Assembly: GCF_014654615.1 (NCBI RefSeq)
Contig: NZ_BNBB01000009.1
Coordinates: 62,001-126,000, forward strand
Length of the DNA: 64,000 nucleotides
Direction: 5' to 3'
Source: Streptosporangium violaceochromogenes
GTDB lineage: Bacteria; Actinomycetota; Actinomycetes; Streptosporangiales; Streptosporangiaceae
Below the pieces are notes generated by a model that was given only the letters and a program-made list of their open reading frames with translations, was not told the DNA's origin and searched no databases. Shown piece after piece: positions 16,325 through 28,510 of the stretch; positions within the stretch are counted from its first letter, which is position 1, and every line of letters starts with the position of its first letter. Both the position numbers and the translations under genes were made by a program.

Positions 16325-17839
16325 TCACTCTCCGGTGAGCGCGGTCACCAGGTCGGCGGCGGTGCGGCAGCGGTCGAACAACTCGCCCACGTGGGCCTTG
16401 GTGCCGCGCAGGGGCTCCATGGTCGGGACGCGCTGCAGGGACTCGCGGCCGGGGATGTCGAAGATGACCGAGTCCCAGGAGGCCGCCGCGACCGACTCGC
16501 TGAACTGGCTCAGGCAACGGCCCCGGAAGTAGGCCCGGGTGTCGCTGGGCGGGGCCTCGACGGCCCGCAGAACCTCCTGCTCGGTCACCAGGCGCCGCAT
16601 ACGGCCCCGGGCGACCAGCCGGTTGTACAGCCCCCTGTCGGGCCGGATGTCGGAGTACTGAAGATCGACGAGCTGCAGCCGCGGATGGGACCAGGGCAGG
16701 CCGTCGCGGGTGCGGTAGCCCTCAAGCAGCTCCAGCTTGGCGACCCAGTCAAGCTCCCCGGACAACTGCATCGGATCTTCGGCCAGGCGGGTCAGGACGG
16801 ACTCCCAGTGATCCAGGACGTCCTTGGTGAGATCGTCCACACCGTTGCCGCTGCGCTCCTCGGCGTACTTGCGCGCCAGCTCCATGTACTCCATCTGGAG
16901 CTGGACGGCCGTCAGCCGCCGGCCGTCGCGCATGGGGATCTCGTAGCGCAGCGTGGGGTCGTGGGAGACCGCGCGCAGCGCCTGGACGGGGTTGTCCACC
17001 GTGAGGTCGCGGGTGAAGTAGCCGTCCTCGATCATCGCCAGGACCAGCGCGGTCGAGCCCAGTTTGAGGTAGGTCGAGATCTCCGACATGTTGGCGTCGC
17101 CGATGATGACGTGCAGCCTGCGATACTTCTCCGGGTCGGCGTGCGGCTCGTCGCGGGTGTTGATGATCGGCCGCTTGAGCGTTGTCTCCAGGCCCACCTC
17201 GACCTCGAAGAAGTCGGCGCGCTGGCTGAGCTGGAAGCCCTCTCCGCGTGAGTCCTGGCCGATGCCGACCTTGCCGGCGCCGGTGACGACCTGACGGGAG
17301 ACGAAGAACGGCGTCAGGTGCCGGACGATGTCGGCGAACGGCGTGGCCCGCCGCATGAGGTAGTTCTCGTGGCAGCCGTAGGAGGCGCCCTTGTTGTCGG
17401 TGTTGTTCTTGTAGAGCTGGATCGGGGCGTTGGCCGGGATCGCCGAGGCGCGGACCGCCGCGTCGTGCATGACCCGCTCCCCCGCCTTGTCCCAGATCAC
17501 CGCGGCCCGCGGGTTGGTGCACTCGGGGGTGGAGTATTCGGGATGTGCGTGATCCACATACAGCCGGGCCCCGTTGGTGAGGATCACGTTGGCCAGCCCC
17601 AGATCCTCGTCGGTGAGCTGGCTCTGGTCCGCCATCTCCCTGGACAGGTCGAACCCCCGGGCGTCACGCAGCGGGTTCTCCTCCTCGAAGTCCCATCGCG
17701 CCCGCCGCGCCCTGGCCGCCGAGGCGGCGAGATAGGCGTTCACGACCTGGGAGGAGGTCACCATCGCGTTGGCTCCCGGCTGTCCGGGCACGGAGATTCC
17801 GTATTCGGTCTCGACGCCCATCACCCGCCGCACCGTCAT
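16325..17839 (-). CDS. dop: Pup deamidase/depupylase Dop
   Basis: A 504-residue homologue of PafA. It converts Pup-Gln to Pup-Glu and also removes Pup from substrates. Marks: [18 protein letters not shown], the Dop-specific insert region ([31 protein letters not shown]), [34 protein letters not shown] and [20 protein letters not shown]. It is longer than PafA and begins VETEYG rather than LENEYG, which separates the two. ATG at 17839 is favoured over the in-frame GTG two codons upstream because AGAGG is well placed. The usual neighbour pup lies more than 7 kb away here. Confidence 0.96.
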   Translation of the reverse strand: MTVRRVMGVETEYGISVPGQPGANAMVTSSQVVNAYLAASAARARRARWDFEEENPLRDARGFDLSREMADQSQLTDEDLGLANVILTNGARLYVDHAHPEYSTPECTNPRAAVIWDKAGERVMHDAAVRASAIPANAPIQLYKNNTDNKGASYGCHENYLMRRATPFADIVRHLTPFFVSRQVVTGAGKVGIGQDSRGEGFQLSQRADFFEVEVGLETTLKRPIINTRDEPHADPEKYRRLHVIIGDANMSEISTYLKLGSTALVLAMIEDGYFTRDLTVDNPVQALRAVSHDPTLRYEIPMRDGRRLTAVQLQMEYMELARKYAEERSGNGVDDLTKDVLDHWESVLTRLAEDPMQLSGELDWVAKLELLEGYRTRDGLPWSHPRLQLVDLQYSDIRPDRGLYNRLVARGRMRRLVTEQEVLRAVEAPPSDTRAYFRGRCLSQFSESVAAASWDSVIFDIPGRESLQRVPTMEPLRGTKAHVGELFDRCRTAADLVTALTGE

Positions 17840-17924
17840 GCGCACCCTCTGTTCATCAGAACCGCCCTCTCCGCCGTCTATATGCCCGACCCTAGACCCT
17901 TCACTATGCCCGGTGGCCGGACAG

Positions 17925-19094
17925 TTATGGCACCGAGGCCGTTTCGCCCGCCGCGAAGGGGGCCGCGGGGTGCGGGGAGCCGGCCGCGGGGACGGCGCCG
18001 GGAGCCGGGGCCGCGGGTGAGGGCTCCTCCCGGGGACGCCGCCTGGCCCTGACGAACTCCTGCACGGGCCGCTCGACCAGCCGGTACACCGCGTAGGAGA
18101 GCGCCATCGCCGCCAGCGTGGTGACCAGCGCGGTGAGCCAGGGGGGCAGGGCGTCGCGCAGGGCGGGCACGAGCACGGCCGCGACCGTCGGGTGAAGCAG
18201 GTACAGGGGGTAGGTGAGCGCCCCCAGGACGAGCGTGCCGCGCCCGCGCAGCCTCCGGAGCCCGCCCAGCGCCACCAGCGCCATGAGCGCGTAGAAGCCG
18301 ATCACGGTGACCACCACCGCCCAGGGGGGCACCGGCATCGCCTGATAGCCCACCGCCTCGATCCGGCCGGCGACCCTGGCCAGGGCCGCGTCGGCCGCCA
18401 GCCCGCCGCTGGCCCCGGCCAGGCACCACAGAACCAGCCGGGGACCGTACCTGGTCATGAGGAAGAAGGCCATGCCCGCCACGAAGTAGGGTGCGTACCT
18501 GGGCATAACGATCAGCTGCGCCCACTCGTTCTCGCTTCCCGCCAGGACCCCGGCCGAAAGCAGCCACACGCCCATGAAGACCAGGCACCGGGCGAAGGTC
18601 ACCCCGATGATCACGAGGATCGAGATCAGCAGGTAGAAGCGCAGCTCGGCCCAGAGCGACCAGTAGACGCCGTTGGCGTCGACGACGCCCACCGCCCGCT
18701 GGAGCATGGTCAGGTTGATCAGGTAGTCCCGCGGGCTCAGCCGGGGGTCGAGGGCGGTGACCGAGGTCAGCCCGTAGACCGCCGCGACGACGCCCACGCT
18801 GAGCCAGTAGGCGGGAAAGAGCCGTACCAGGCGCGAGAGCGCGAAGGCGCCCAGCCCCCTGCCCCAGACGCTCATCAGGATCACGAACCCGCTGATCATG
18901 AAGAACAGCTCGACGCCGAGGACGCCCAGGCCCGCCGGCGACGCCGTCGCCGGAAACAGCCTCGCCGGGCGCTCTCCCCAGACGGAGGCGAAGGCGATGA
19001 GGTAGTGAAAGGCCACGACCGCCATGGCGGCGGCGAATCGCAGGAGGTCCAGCTCACCGAGCCGGGCGTTCCCCCGGGCCACCGTGCCGGTCAT
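17925..19094 (-). CDS. acyltransferase 3 family membrane protein (first of a tandem pair)
   Basis: A 389-residue polytopic protein of the acyltransferase_3 (OafA/NodX-like) family. Signature parts: [22 protein letters not shown] (with the catalytic-type His), [41 protein letters not shown], and [19 protein letters not shown]. About ten membrane helices. These enzymes acetylate or succinylate sugars, lipids or antibiotics; the substrate is unknown here. It lies just downstream of a clear paralogue with 21 bp between them, in the gap between mpa and dop. Confidence 0.9.
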   Translation of the reverse strand: MTGTVARGNARLGELDLLRFAAAMAVVAFHYLIAFASVWGERPARLFPATASPAGLGVLGVELFFMISGFVILMSVWGRGLGAFALSRLVRLFPAYWLSVGVVAAVYGLTSVTALDPRLSPRDYLINLTMLQRAVGVVDANGVYWSLWAELRFYLLISILVIIGVTFARCLVFMGVWLLSAGVLAGSENEWAQLIVMPRYAPYFVAGMAFFLMTRYGPRLVLWCLAGASGGLAADAALARVAGRIEAVGYQAMPVPPWAVVVTVIGFYALMALVALGGLRRLRGRGTLVLGALTYPLYLLHPTVAAVLVPALRDALPPWLTALVTTLAAMALSYAVYRLVERPVQEFVRARRRPREEPSPAAPAPGAVPAAGSPHPAAPFAAGETASVP

Positions 19095-19115
19095 GCGGTG
19101 GCCGGAGCGAGATGT

Positions 19116-20249
19116 TCACGCACGCACCTTTGACGGCATCTCGATCATTCGGGTTCCGTCCCCGGGCGTTTCGCCCTCCCGGCGGATCGCGCTGAGGGAG
19201 GCGGTCAGCGCCCCCCTCAGCCGTCGCATGGCCCACGGCTCGAACCACCGGCTCACGGCGTGGGCGACGAGGAGGGCCGCCGCGACGGCGACGGCGAGCA
19301 CCGCCCACTTCGGCAGGACCGGGGCGAGCGGGGCGACGACGAGGGCGCCGACCGGGTGGTGCAGGAGGTACAGGGGGTAGGTGAGCGCGCCCAGAGCGCC
19401 CAGCGTGGCCGCCGCGGGCCCGCGGCGCAGCCGGGCCAGCCCGCCCAGGGCCGCGAGGCCCATCACCACGAAGATCGCGGTCAGTACCCCGATGACCAGG
19501 TACGGCCCGGCCTCCTGCCCCACGTACTCCCGTACCCGCACCCCGCCCTCGGTGACCGCGCGGGTCACCGCGAGGATCCAGCAGACCCCGACCAGGGCCC
19601 AGGGGACGGCCGAGGAGCCGAACCGGTAGACGAGGTAGAGGGCCATCCCGGCGATGAAGTAGTGGGCGCACCAGGGCATGAACAGGAAGTCCAGCAGCGC
19701 GCTCTTGGTCGCCACCGCGGTGAGCGCCAGGAACAGCCAGGCGGCCAGGAAGGCCACGCACCGCCGGTAGGTGACGCCCGCCAGGGCGAGCAGCCCGATC
19801 AGGACGTAGAAGCGCAACTCCGCCCAGAGCGTCCAGTAGACGACGCCGAGGTCGGGGATCCGCAGGCCCTGCTGGACCATCGTCAGGTTGGCCAGGATCT
19901 CCCAGGGCTTGAGGCCCGGGCCGTACAGGCCGGTCAGGGAGGCCGCCCCGAGCACGGCCACGCTGAGCCAGTAGGCCGGGTACAGCCGGGCCACCCGGGA
20001 GACCGCGAACTCCCCCGCCGTGCGCCCCCAGACGCTCATCAGGATCACGAAGCCACTGATCATGAAGAAGAGCTGCACGCCGTAGACCCCGAAGACGCTG
20101 AACTTTCTCAGGCCCGCGAAGGCGGTGCCGCCCCACGCCTTCAGCTCCACGAAGTGAAAGGCGAGCACGGCCGCCGCCGCGCCGAAACGCAGCAGGTCGA
20201 TCTCGGTGAGGCGCGCGGCCCGAAAAGAGGACAAGGAACCGCCAACCAA
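19116..20249 (-). CDS. acyltransferase 3 family membrane protein (second of a tandem pair)
   Basis: A 377-residue paralogue of the previous gene with the same sequence of motifs: [99 protein letters not shown]. The shared [19 protein letters not shown] block points to a tandem duplication. The N-terminal start is uncertain: TTG at 20249 is the longest option and another TTG lies five codons later. Membrane enzyme, substrate unknown. Confidence 0.88.
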   Translation of the reverse strand: MVGGSLSSFRAARLTEIDLLRFGAAAAVLAFHFVELKAWGGTAFAGLRKFSVFGVYGVQLFFMISGFVILMSVWGRTAGEFAVSRVARLYPAYWLSVAVLGAASLTGLYGPGLKPWEILANLTMVQQGLRIPDLGVVYWTLWAELRFYVLIGLLALAGVTYRRCVAFLAAWLFLALTAVATKSALLDFLFMPWCAHYFIAGMALYLVYRFGSSAVPWALVGVCWILAVTRAVTEGGVRVREYVGQEAGPYLVIGVLTAIFVVMGLAALGGLARLRRGPAAATLGALGALTYPLYLLHHPVGALVVAPLAPVLPKWAVLAVAVAAALLVAHAVSRWFEPWAMRRLRGALTASLSAIRREGETPGDGTRMIEMPSKVRA

Positions 20250-20414
20250 TACAGAAGGGACCCAAGTGACGTCCTAGCCTGCCACACTCTCCCCGACCAA
20301 CCCCCACATTCCGCCCAGACATCACCTTGAGGCCCGGCCGGCGCGTCCGGATGCCCGGGCCGGGGTGCCCGGACGCCCCGCCCGGCAGGAGCGGGCCGGG
20401 CGCGGAAGCGCGAA

Positions 20415-20446
20415 GGCGGCGCCTCCCCGGCCGGGGAGGCGCCGCC
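20415..20446 (-). terminator. palindromic terminator downstream of mpa
   Basis: A perfect 32-bp palindrome (arm GGCGGCGCCTCCCCGG) begins 23 bp after the mpa stop. In RNA it would fold into a tight GC hairpin. It likely ends mpa transcription before the acyltransferase pair, which therefore probably has its own promoter. Confidence 0.7.
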
Positions 20447-20468
20447 CGAACGCGCCGGGGCCGCCGCG

Positions 20469-22232
20469 CTACAGGTACTGACCGGTGTTGGCCACCGTGT
20501 CGATGGACCTTCCGGCCTCGGTGCCCTGCTTGCCCGTCACGAGGGTGCGGATGTAGACGATCCGCTCGCCCTTCTTGCCGGAGATGCGGGCCCAGTCGTC
20601 GGGGTTGGTGGTGTTGGGCAGGTCCTCGTTCTCGGAGAACTCGTCCACGCAGGCCGCCAGCAGGTGCTGGATCCGCAGGCCCTTCTGCCCGCACTCCAGG
20701 AACTGCTTGATGGCCATCTTCTTCCCGCGGTCCACGATGTTCTGGATCATGGCGCCGGAGTTGAAGTCCTTGAAGTACAGGACCTCCTTGTCGCCGTTGG
20801 CGTAGGTCACCTCAAGGAAGCGGTTCTCCTCGCTCTCGGTGTACATCCGCTCGACCACCCGCTGGATCATGCCCGAGATGGTGTCCTCGCGGCTGCCGCC
20901 GTGCTCGGTGAGGTCCTCGGGGTGCAGGGGGAGGCCCTCGACCAGGTACTTGGAGAAGATGTCCTTGGCCGCCTCGGCGTCCGGCCGCTCGATCTTGATC
21001 TTGACGTCCAGGCGGCCGGGCCGCAGGATCGCCGGGTCGATCATGTCCTCGCGGTTGGAGGCGCCGATCACGATCACGTTCTCCAGGCCCTCGACACCGT
21101 CGATCTCCGACAGCAGCTGCGGGACGATCGTGTTCTCGACGTCGGAGGAGACCCCGGAGCCGCGGGTCCGGAAGATCGAGTCCATCTCGTCGAAGAACAC
21201 GATCACCGGGGTGCCCTCGGACGCCTTCTCCCTCGCCCGCTGGAAGACCAGGCGGATGTGCCGCTCGGTCTCGCCGACGTACTTGTTGAGAAGCTCGGGC
21301 CCCTTGATGTTGAGGAAGAAGCTCTTGCCGGACTGGCCGGTCTTCTCCGCGACCTGCTTGGCCAGGGAGTTGGCGACGGCCTTGGCGATCAGGGTCTTGC
21401 CGCATCCGGGCGGGCCGTACAGCAGCACGCCCTTGGGGGGACGGAGCTGGTGCTCGCGGAAGAGGTCGGCGTGCAGGTAGGGAAGCTCGATGGCGTCCCG
21501 GATCTGCTCGATCTGCCGCATGAGGCCGCCGATCTCCTCGTAGGAGATGTCGGGCACCTCCTCAAGGACGAGCTCCTCGACCTCGGACTTGGGGATGCGC
21601 TCGTAGACGTAGCCGGAACGGGACTCCAGCAGCAGCGAGTCACCGGCCCGGATCGGCTGGCCGAGCAGCGACTCGGCGAGCCTCACCACCCGCTCCTCGT
21701 CGGCGTGCGAGATCACCAGCGCGCGCCGGCCGTCCTCAAGGAGCTCCTTGAGCATCACGATCTCGCCGATCTCCTCGTAGCCGAGGGCCTCGACCACGTT
21801 GAGCGCCTCGTTGAGCATGACCTCCTGACCCCGCCTCAGCGTGTCGACGTCGACCGCGGGAGAGACGTTGACCCGGAGCTTGCGGCCACCGGTGAAGACC
21901 TCCACCGTGCCGTCCTCCCTGGACTCAAGGAACACGCCGAACCCGGAAGGCGGCTGCGCCAACCGGTCGACCTCCTCCTTGAGCGCGACGATCTGGTCCC
22001 TGGCCTCCTTGAGGGTGGCCACCAGACGCTCGTTCTGGCCGGTGACGGCCGTGAGGTTCGCCTGCAATTCATGGAGACGCTCTTCGAGGACCCTGGCCTG
22101 CCGGGGAGACTCCGTCAGCTTCCGACGTAGCACGGTGATCTCCTCCTGCAGGAAGGAGACCTGTGTTGTGAGGTCGGCAACCTCCCGTTCGCGCTGCGCG
22201 GCACGAGCCTCGGCGTCGTCACGAGCTGCCAC
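20469..22232 (-). CDS. mpa: proteasome-activating AAA ATPase Mpa/ARC
   Basis: A 587-residue hexameric unfoldase. N-terminal coiled coil (about 1-90; [19 protein letters not shown]...) captures Pup. An OB-fold region follows, including [18 protein letters not shown]. The AAA domain has Walker [16 protein letters not shown], Walker [13 protein letters not shown], and arginine finger region [17 protein letters not shown]. The C-terminus ends GQYL, with the penultimate Tyr used to dock on and open the 20S alpha ring. GTG start with a very good AGGAGGTGACGCC. In M. tuberculosis it is called Mpa, elsewhere ARC. Degrades pupylated proteins with PrcAB. Confidence 0.97.
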   Translation of the reverse strand: MAARDDAEARAAQREREVADLTTQVSFLQEEITVLRRKLTESPRQARVLEERLHELQANLTAVTGQNERLVATLKEARDQIVALKEEVDRLAQPPSGFGVFLESREDGTVEVFTGGRKLRVNVSPAVDVDTLRRGQEVMLNEALNVVEALGYEEIGEIVMLKELLEDGRRALVISHADEERVVRLAESLLGQPIRAGDSLLLESRSGYVYERIPKSEVEELVLEEVPDISYEEIGGLMRQIEQIRDAIELPYLHADLFREHQLRPPKGVLLYGPPGCGKTLIAKAVANSLAKQVAEKTGQSGKSFFLNIKGPELLNKYVGETERHIRLVFQRAREKASEGTPVIVFFDEMDSIFRTRGSGVSSDVENTIVPQLLSEIDGVEGLENVIVIGASNREDMIDPAILRPGRLDVKIKIERPDAEAAKDIFSKYLVEGLPLHPEDLTEHGGSREDTISGMIQRVVERMYTESEENRFLEVTYANGDKEVLYFKDFNSGAMIQNIVDRGKKMAIKQFLECGQKGLRIQHLLAACVDEFSENEDLPNTTNPDDWARISGKKGERIVYIRTLVTGKQGTEAGRSIDTVANTGQYL

Positions 22233-22326
22233 GGCGTCACCTCCTTCCCAGTCGAGACCGACTACTCAAAACCCTACCCATCTAGGGGCTGTCCCTTACC
22301 TGACCGAGCGGTGTTCGTATGGCTAC

Positions 22327-22344
22327 ATTAAGTAGGTACTTAAT
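22327..22344. promoter_or_regulatory. AT-rich 18-bp palindrome upstream of mpa
   Basis: ATTAAGTAGGTACTTAAT is an inverted repeat with perfect 8-bp arms and a 2-bp spacer, in a locally AT-rich patch 95 bp before the mpa start and 94 bp after the trmI stop. Its size and symmetry are typical of a dimeric repressor operator. A TAGGGT -10-like hexamer lies closer to mpa on the minus strand (22271-22276). The regulator is unknown. Confidence 0.45.
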
Positions 22345-22437
22345 AATTCCTTATGGTGCGTTTAGTTCTGGGAGCATGAGAACACGGAAATCTGTTCCCG
22401 TGTCACGTCCCGCCCCCTCCTCGTGGCCGAATCGTCA

Positions 22438-24612
<2,175 letters not shown>

Positions 24613-24770
24613 GGGCCCGTCGGCCCGCACCGGCCCTCGCGCCTCCCCCCGCACGCAGGGGCGCGCAAGGGGCGCGGGGCGGCAATCATGGTGAGCCTTC
24701 CTCATCTCTCACCGGACAACAGACGAGCACCCGCATACGATGTCAAAAAGGGAGATCGGGAAGGACCCGG

Positions 24771-25370
24771 ATGCCGAGGAACGTCGATCACGGCAAACGC
24801 CGGGAAGAGGTCGTCGAGGCCGCCCGCCGCGTCATCCTGCGCGAGGGGATCGAGGCGGCCACCACCAGGGCCATCGCCAGGGAGGCCGGATACTCCAACG
24901 GCGTGCTCACCCACTACTTCGCCGGCAAGGACGACATCATGGTGGCGACGCTTCGCTCCTCGCGCCGCCGCGTCGTGGAGCGGCTGCGTGACGGGCTCGC
25001 CGGCCGGGGCGGAATGGCCGCCCTGCGCGAGCTGCTGCTGGGCGGCCTCCCCCTGGACGACGAGCGCGTCCGGGAACGCGGGCTGGAGCTCGGCTTCTGG
25101 AGCCGGAGCCTGACCAGCCCGGCCGTGCGGCGGGCCCAGCGCGCCGAGGCCGAGGGCCTGCGCCGCCTGGTGCGCGACCTGCTCGACGCCGCCGAGCGGG
25201 CCGGGGAGATCCGCACCCGTGAGGACCTCGGCGACGTCGCCGACCGGCTGCTGGCCCTGGTGGACGGGCTGAGCGTGCACCGGCTGCTGTATCCCGACCG
25301 GCTCGGCGCCGACCGCCTGGAACGGCTGCTCGGCGCCGAGATCGACCGGATCCAGGCCGGCGGCACCTGA
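24771..25370 (+). CDS. TetR family transcriptional regulator
   Basis: A 199-residue regulator. N-terminal HTH: RREEVVEAARRVILREGIEAATTRAIAREAGYSNGVLTHYFAGKDDIMVATL, a classic TetR pattern. C-terminal domain with FWSRSLTSPAVRRAQRAEAEGLRRLVRDLLDAAERAGEIR and VADRLLALVDGLSVHRLLYPD, typical of the BetI/TetR_C group. ATG at 24771 follows AAGGACCCGG; the open frame extends upstream without family similarity. No adjacent co-directed target beyond the GNAT gene 158 bp upstream, so it may control itself or that gene. Confidence 0.93.
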   Translation: MPRNVDHGKRREEVVEAARRVILREGIEAATTRAIAREAGYSNGVLTHYFAGKDDIMVATLRSSRRRVVERLRDGLAGRGGMAALRELLLGGLPLDDERVRERGLELGFWSRSLTSPAVRRAQRAEAEGLRRLVRDLLDAAERAGEIRTREDLGDVADRLLALVDGLSVHRLLYPDRLGADRLERLLGAEIDRIQAGGT

Positions 25371-25471
25371 CGGCGCACCGGGCCGCCGCCGGGGAGGGCC
25401 CCGTCTCCCGGACGGCACCCGGACGAGGGCGGCGCCGCCGGCACACGGCCGGCGCCCGGCGGGAACCCGCG

Positions 25472-26914
25472 TCAGCGATTGCGGTGGGACTCGTAGCGCA
25501 TCGTGCGGGAGACACCGATACGCACGGTGGTTCCGGGCAGGATCGTGACCGCCTCGTTCGGCGGGATGTCGTAGAAACCGGAATCACCGGGCCGCTGGAC
25601 CTGGGTGCCGTTGACCGACCCCAGGTCCACCAGGTTGACGTCCCAGCCGTCCAGCGCCACCCGCAGGTGGCGGCGGGAGACCGAGCCGTCCGGGCTGGTG
25701 ACCTTGGCCGGGCGCGCGGAGCCGTCGGCGACCTCCGGGGCCCGCTCGGGGTCGCGGCCGACCAGATAGTCGGTGTCGAGCCGCAGCGTCATGCCGTCGT
25801 CGAGGAGCAGCACGCCCAGCGGGGGACGCGGCCCCTTGTAGGGAACGAGCGTGCGCTGCACCAGGGCGATGCCGCAGACCGCGCAGTACGGCACGCGCGG
25901 GTCGTTGAAATGGTCGTTCTTGCAGTCGACGCCGTAGACCAGCGTCCGCGACTCGGGCTGGGGCTCCGGCGGCGCGGGCTCGGGGCCGCCCTCCGCGTCG
26001 CCGGGCGGCTCGTAGTCGAACGGCCGGTCGCGCGGGTCGGCGGCCTCACCGCCGCCTCCGGCGGGAAAGGCGCCCTCCGCCTCCTCGGGCCGGGCCGCCC
26101 CCGGCCCGGCGCCGGGGGCCGCTCCCTGAACGGGCGGCGCGAGCTCGGGGTCGGACAGCCACGCCGGCGGCGCGGACCGCTGCTCCGGCGGCGCGGGCGC
26201 ATAGTGCTCGGCGGACCCCATGGGGTAGGGCGCGGGCGGACCGGCCTCCACCGGGGGCGCCGGCCTCTCAGGGCGCGGCGGGACGCCAGGCGAGACCTGC
26301 GGGTCGGCGGCCCCCGTGACCGGGGGCGCGCCGGAGGAGGGCACGGCCTCCGGCGGGACGGCCCGCGCCGCCGGAGCGGACGAGGTCTCCGGCAGGGACG
26401 GCCGGGCCGCCGCCGGAGCCGCACCGGCCCCGGCGGGATCCGCCGGGGCCGCGAGGTCGCACCGGACACCGCCGGCGATGACCACGCCGTCGTCCAGCCG
26501 GGCCAGCGGGTGCGGCTCACCGGCGTCGGGCAGGCGCAGTTCCACCCGGGTCACCGGGCCGGGGACCAGCCGGTCGGACCAGGTGAGCGCGTCGCGCCCG
26601 GCCAGCCGCACCTCCCCCTCCGCGCCGGTGACCGACGCGAACGCCGGACCGCTGACCAGCACCGCCACCCCCGCGGACACGGGGCCGGCGACGGCGCACG
26701 CGACGGACTCGCCCATCATGTCGGCGAGCACCCGGGCCACGCGCCTGGCCAGAGCGCGGCCGTCCCCGCCGACGGCGGCGGTGTCCCTCAGCGCCCCCAG
26801 CAGGTCCTCCGCGACGGCCTCGGCCGCGTCACACACCAGCAGCAGGCCATTCACGTGGGCGACCAGCCCGTTGCCCGGAAGTGGACGCACCACCCCGAAG
26901 CCCTCGTCGGTCAC
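25472..26914 (-). CDS. FHA-domain protein with long proline-rich linker and zinc-ribbon-like segment
   Basis: A 480-residue protein. The N-terminal globular part (about 1-155; VVRPLPGNGLVAHVNGLLLVCDAAEAV...) resembles regions seen in other actinomycete FHA proteins but has no named function. A linker of about 160 residues rich in Pro, Ala and Gly follows. Then a possible zinc site (DCKNDHFNDPRVPYCAVCG) and a C-terminal FHA domain (YLVGRDPERAP, DGSVSRRHLRVAL, VNLVDLGSVNGTQV) for phosphothreonine binding. The GTG start at 26914 overlaps the small gene upstream (GTGA), suggesting translational coupling. Probably acts in Ser/Thr kinase signalling. Confidence 0.88.
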   Translation of the reverse strand: MTDEGFGVVRPLPGNGLVAHVNGLLLVCDAAEAVAEDLLGALRDTAAVGGDGRALARRVARVLADMMGESVACAVAGPVSAGVAVLVSGPAFASVTGAEGEVRLAGRDALTWSDRLVPGPVTRVELRLPDAGEPHPLARLDDGVVIAGGVRCDLAAPADPAGAGAAPAAARPSLPETSSAPAARAVPPEAVPSSGAPPVTGAADPQVSPGVPPRPERPAPPVEAGPPAPYPMGSAEHYAPAPPEQRSAPPAWLSDPELAPPVQGAAPGAGPGAARPEEAEGAFPAGGGGEAADPRDRPFDYEPPGDAEGGPEPAPPEPQPESRTLVYGVDCKNDHFNDPRVPYCAVCGIALVQRTLVPYKGPRPPLGVLLLDDGMTLRLDTDYLVGRDPERAPEVADGSARPAKVTSPDGSVSRRHLRVALDGWDVNLVDLGSVNGTQVQRPGDSGFYDIPPNEAVTILPGTTVRIGVSRTMRYESHRNR

Positions 26915-27108
26915 AGGACTCTCCCTCCCGGAAAACGCCATCGGATGATCGGCGCCCGCCCCGGCCCGCCACCGCCCTGCCCCCGAGCGATCGCGAGACC
27001 CCCCGGGGGCAGGGCGGGCGGAACCGGACTCGCGCCATCGGCCGCATCGGACCGTAGCAAAAAGTACAGCAGAAGAACTTCAGGAACGAGTATCAGCAAA
27101 CCGGCCAT
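26911..27108 (-). CDS. possible small membrane protein coupled to the FHA gene
   Basis: A 65-codon frame encoding a hydrophobic N-terminal segment (MAGLLILVPEVLLLYFLLRS) and a Gly/Pro/Arg-rich tail. Its stop overlaps the FHA-protein start as GTGA, and GGAAGGA lies about 11 bases before its ATG. These two signs favour a real short gene. Against it: no family match, and the tail composition could be noise. If real, it would be a single-pass membrane peptide made together with the FHA protein. Confidence 0.45.
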   Translation of the reverse strand: MAGLLILVPEVLLLYFLLRSDAADGASPVPPALPPGGLAIARGQGGGGPGRAPIIRWRFPGGRVL

Positions 27109-27250
27109 AGCCTGCCGGTCCTTCCCCGGCCACGGGCGCGTGGCCAGAACACTAGTCCCGGCGCCGGCCGAAAACGAGGGGGACGAGAAGAAGGATCCCC
27201 CCCGCGCCCGCCCGGTGCCCCGGCAGGCCCCGGCGGGGGCCCCGGCGCGC

Positions 27251-28384
27251 TCACACCCCGCTGAACACGCGGTTCACATCCGAGGTGGCCAGCACCCCGA
27301 AGATCTCACCGCCGCGCTCCACCAGGAGGTACTCCCCCGCGGGCGCCTCGCGCATGGCCTCGATCAACGCCTCCCCCGACAGGTCGGCGGCCAGCACCAG
27401 CGACGGCTCAAGGCTGCGCGCCAGCGAGCCGGCCGTCACCCAGGGACGGCGGCCCTCCGGTGTGGCCTCCACCGCGACCTCGTTGACGATCCCCGTCGGA
27501 CGGCCCTCGTGGTCGACCACGACCATGGCCCCCGCATGGGCCTCCGCGGCCCGGCGCAACGCCTCGGCCAGCGGCACGTCGCCGGTGACCGGGATCGCCC
27601 GCCTGGCCAGCGCGCGGGCGTTCACCTGCGGGATGCGGGCCCGCACCCGGGCGCCGCGCAGCGCCTGGGTGGCGCCGAACCAGATGAAGGAGGCCAGCAG
27701 CATCGACCAGATGAGCATGCCCACGCTCGGCGTCTGCCCGCTGATCAGGGCCGGGCCGACCGGCACCGCCACCAGGGCGACGGCCAGCACCCTGCCCACC
27801 CAGGCCGCCGCGACGGTGCCCGAGCCCGGGTTCCCGGTGGCCTTCCAGACCCCCGCGCGCAGCATGCGCCCGCCGTCCAGCGGCAGACCCGGAAGCAGGT
27901 TGAACACCCCGACGATCAGGTTGGCCCCCCACAACTGGAGGGTGAGGACGCCGAGGACGCTGTAGGGGTCGAGGAAGCGGTAGGCGGCGAACCCGATCCC
28001 GGCCAGCCCGAGCGAGAGCAGCGGACCGGCGAAGGCGACCATGAACTCCCTGCCGGGGGTCTCCGGCTCGCGCTCGATCTCCGAGACGCCGCCGAGGAGG
28101 TAGAGCGTGATGCGGCGGACCGGCAGGCCGTACAGCTTGGCGACCACGGAGTGGGCCAGTTCGTGCAGGAGCACCGAGACGTACAGCAGCACCGCGAAGA
28201 CGAACGAGATGACGTAGGTCATCGGCACGCTCATCCCGGGAAGCCAGGAACTCACCGGCTGCTGAACCGTGTAGGTGATGAAGGCCGCCACGACGAGCCA
28301 CGTCGGCGAGACGTAGACCGGGATGCCGAACGGCCGACCTATCCGCAGCCCTGGGCTGTCCTCGCGCGGGCTCTCGCTGCTCAC
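27251..28384 (-). CDS. site-2-protease-type M50 zinc metalloprotease with CBS domains
   Basis: A 377-residue integral membrane protease. Zinc motif LLHELAHSVVAK in the second helix, and the third ligand region NLLPGLPLDGGRMLRAG. Four to six membrane helices are followed by a cytoplasmic CBS pair (about 240-377: IPVTGDVPLAEALRRAAEAHAGAMVVVDHEGRPTGIV, and FGVLATSDVNRVFSGV). S2P-type enzymes cut membrane-embedded substrates such as anti-sigma factors; the CBS pair may sense adenosyl ligands. It is divergent from the RecB-like nuclease. Confidence 0.93.
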   Translation of the reverse strand: MSSESPREDSPGLRIGRPFGIPVYVSPTWLVVAAFITYTVQQPVSSWLPGMSVPMTYVISFVFAVLLYVSVLLHELAHSVVAKLYGLPVRRITLYLLGGVSEIEREPETPGREFMVAFAGPLLSLGLAGIGFAAYRFLDPYSVLGVLTLQLWGANLIVGVFNLLPGLPLDGGRMLRAGVWKATGNPGSGTVAAAWVGRVLAVALVAVPVGPALISGQTPSVGMLIWSMLLASFIWFGATQALRGARVRARIPQVNARALARRAIPVTGDVPLAEALRRAAEAHAGAMVVVDHEGRPTGIVNEVAVEATPEGRRPWVTAGSLARSLEPSLVLAADLSGEALIEAMREAPAGEYLLVERGGEIFGVLATSDVNRVFSGV

Positions 28385-28483
28385 CGCTGACTCACCGTTC
28401 CTCGCTCACTCGGGCTCCAGGCCTCGATGCTACGCGCCATCGGGCCACGCGCAGACGCCCGGAGACCACCTCGCGCCCAAACT

Positions 28484-28504
28484 GTCACGGCCGTGACCTA
28501 CAGT
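28484..28504 (+). promoter_or_regulatory. palindrome plus -10 element for a leaderless gene
   Basis: A perfect 14-bp palindrome GTCACGGCCGTGAC (28484-28497) sits directly against TACAGT (28499-28504). That hexamer ends 6 nt before the ATG at 28511 of the RecB-like gene, and no Shine-Dalgarno is present. The arrangement fits a leaderless promoter with an overlapping operator. Confidence 0.45.
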
Positions 28505-28510
28505 GCGGGC

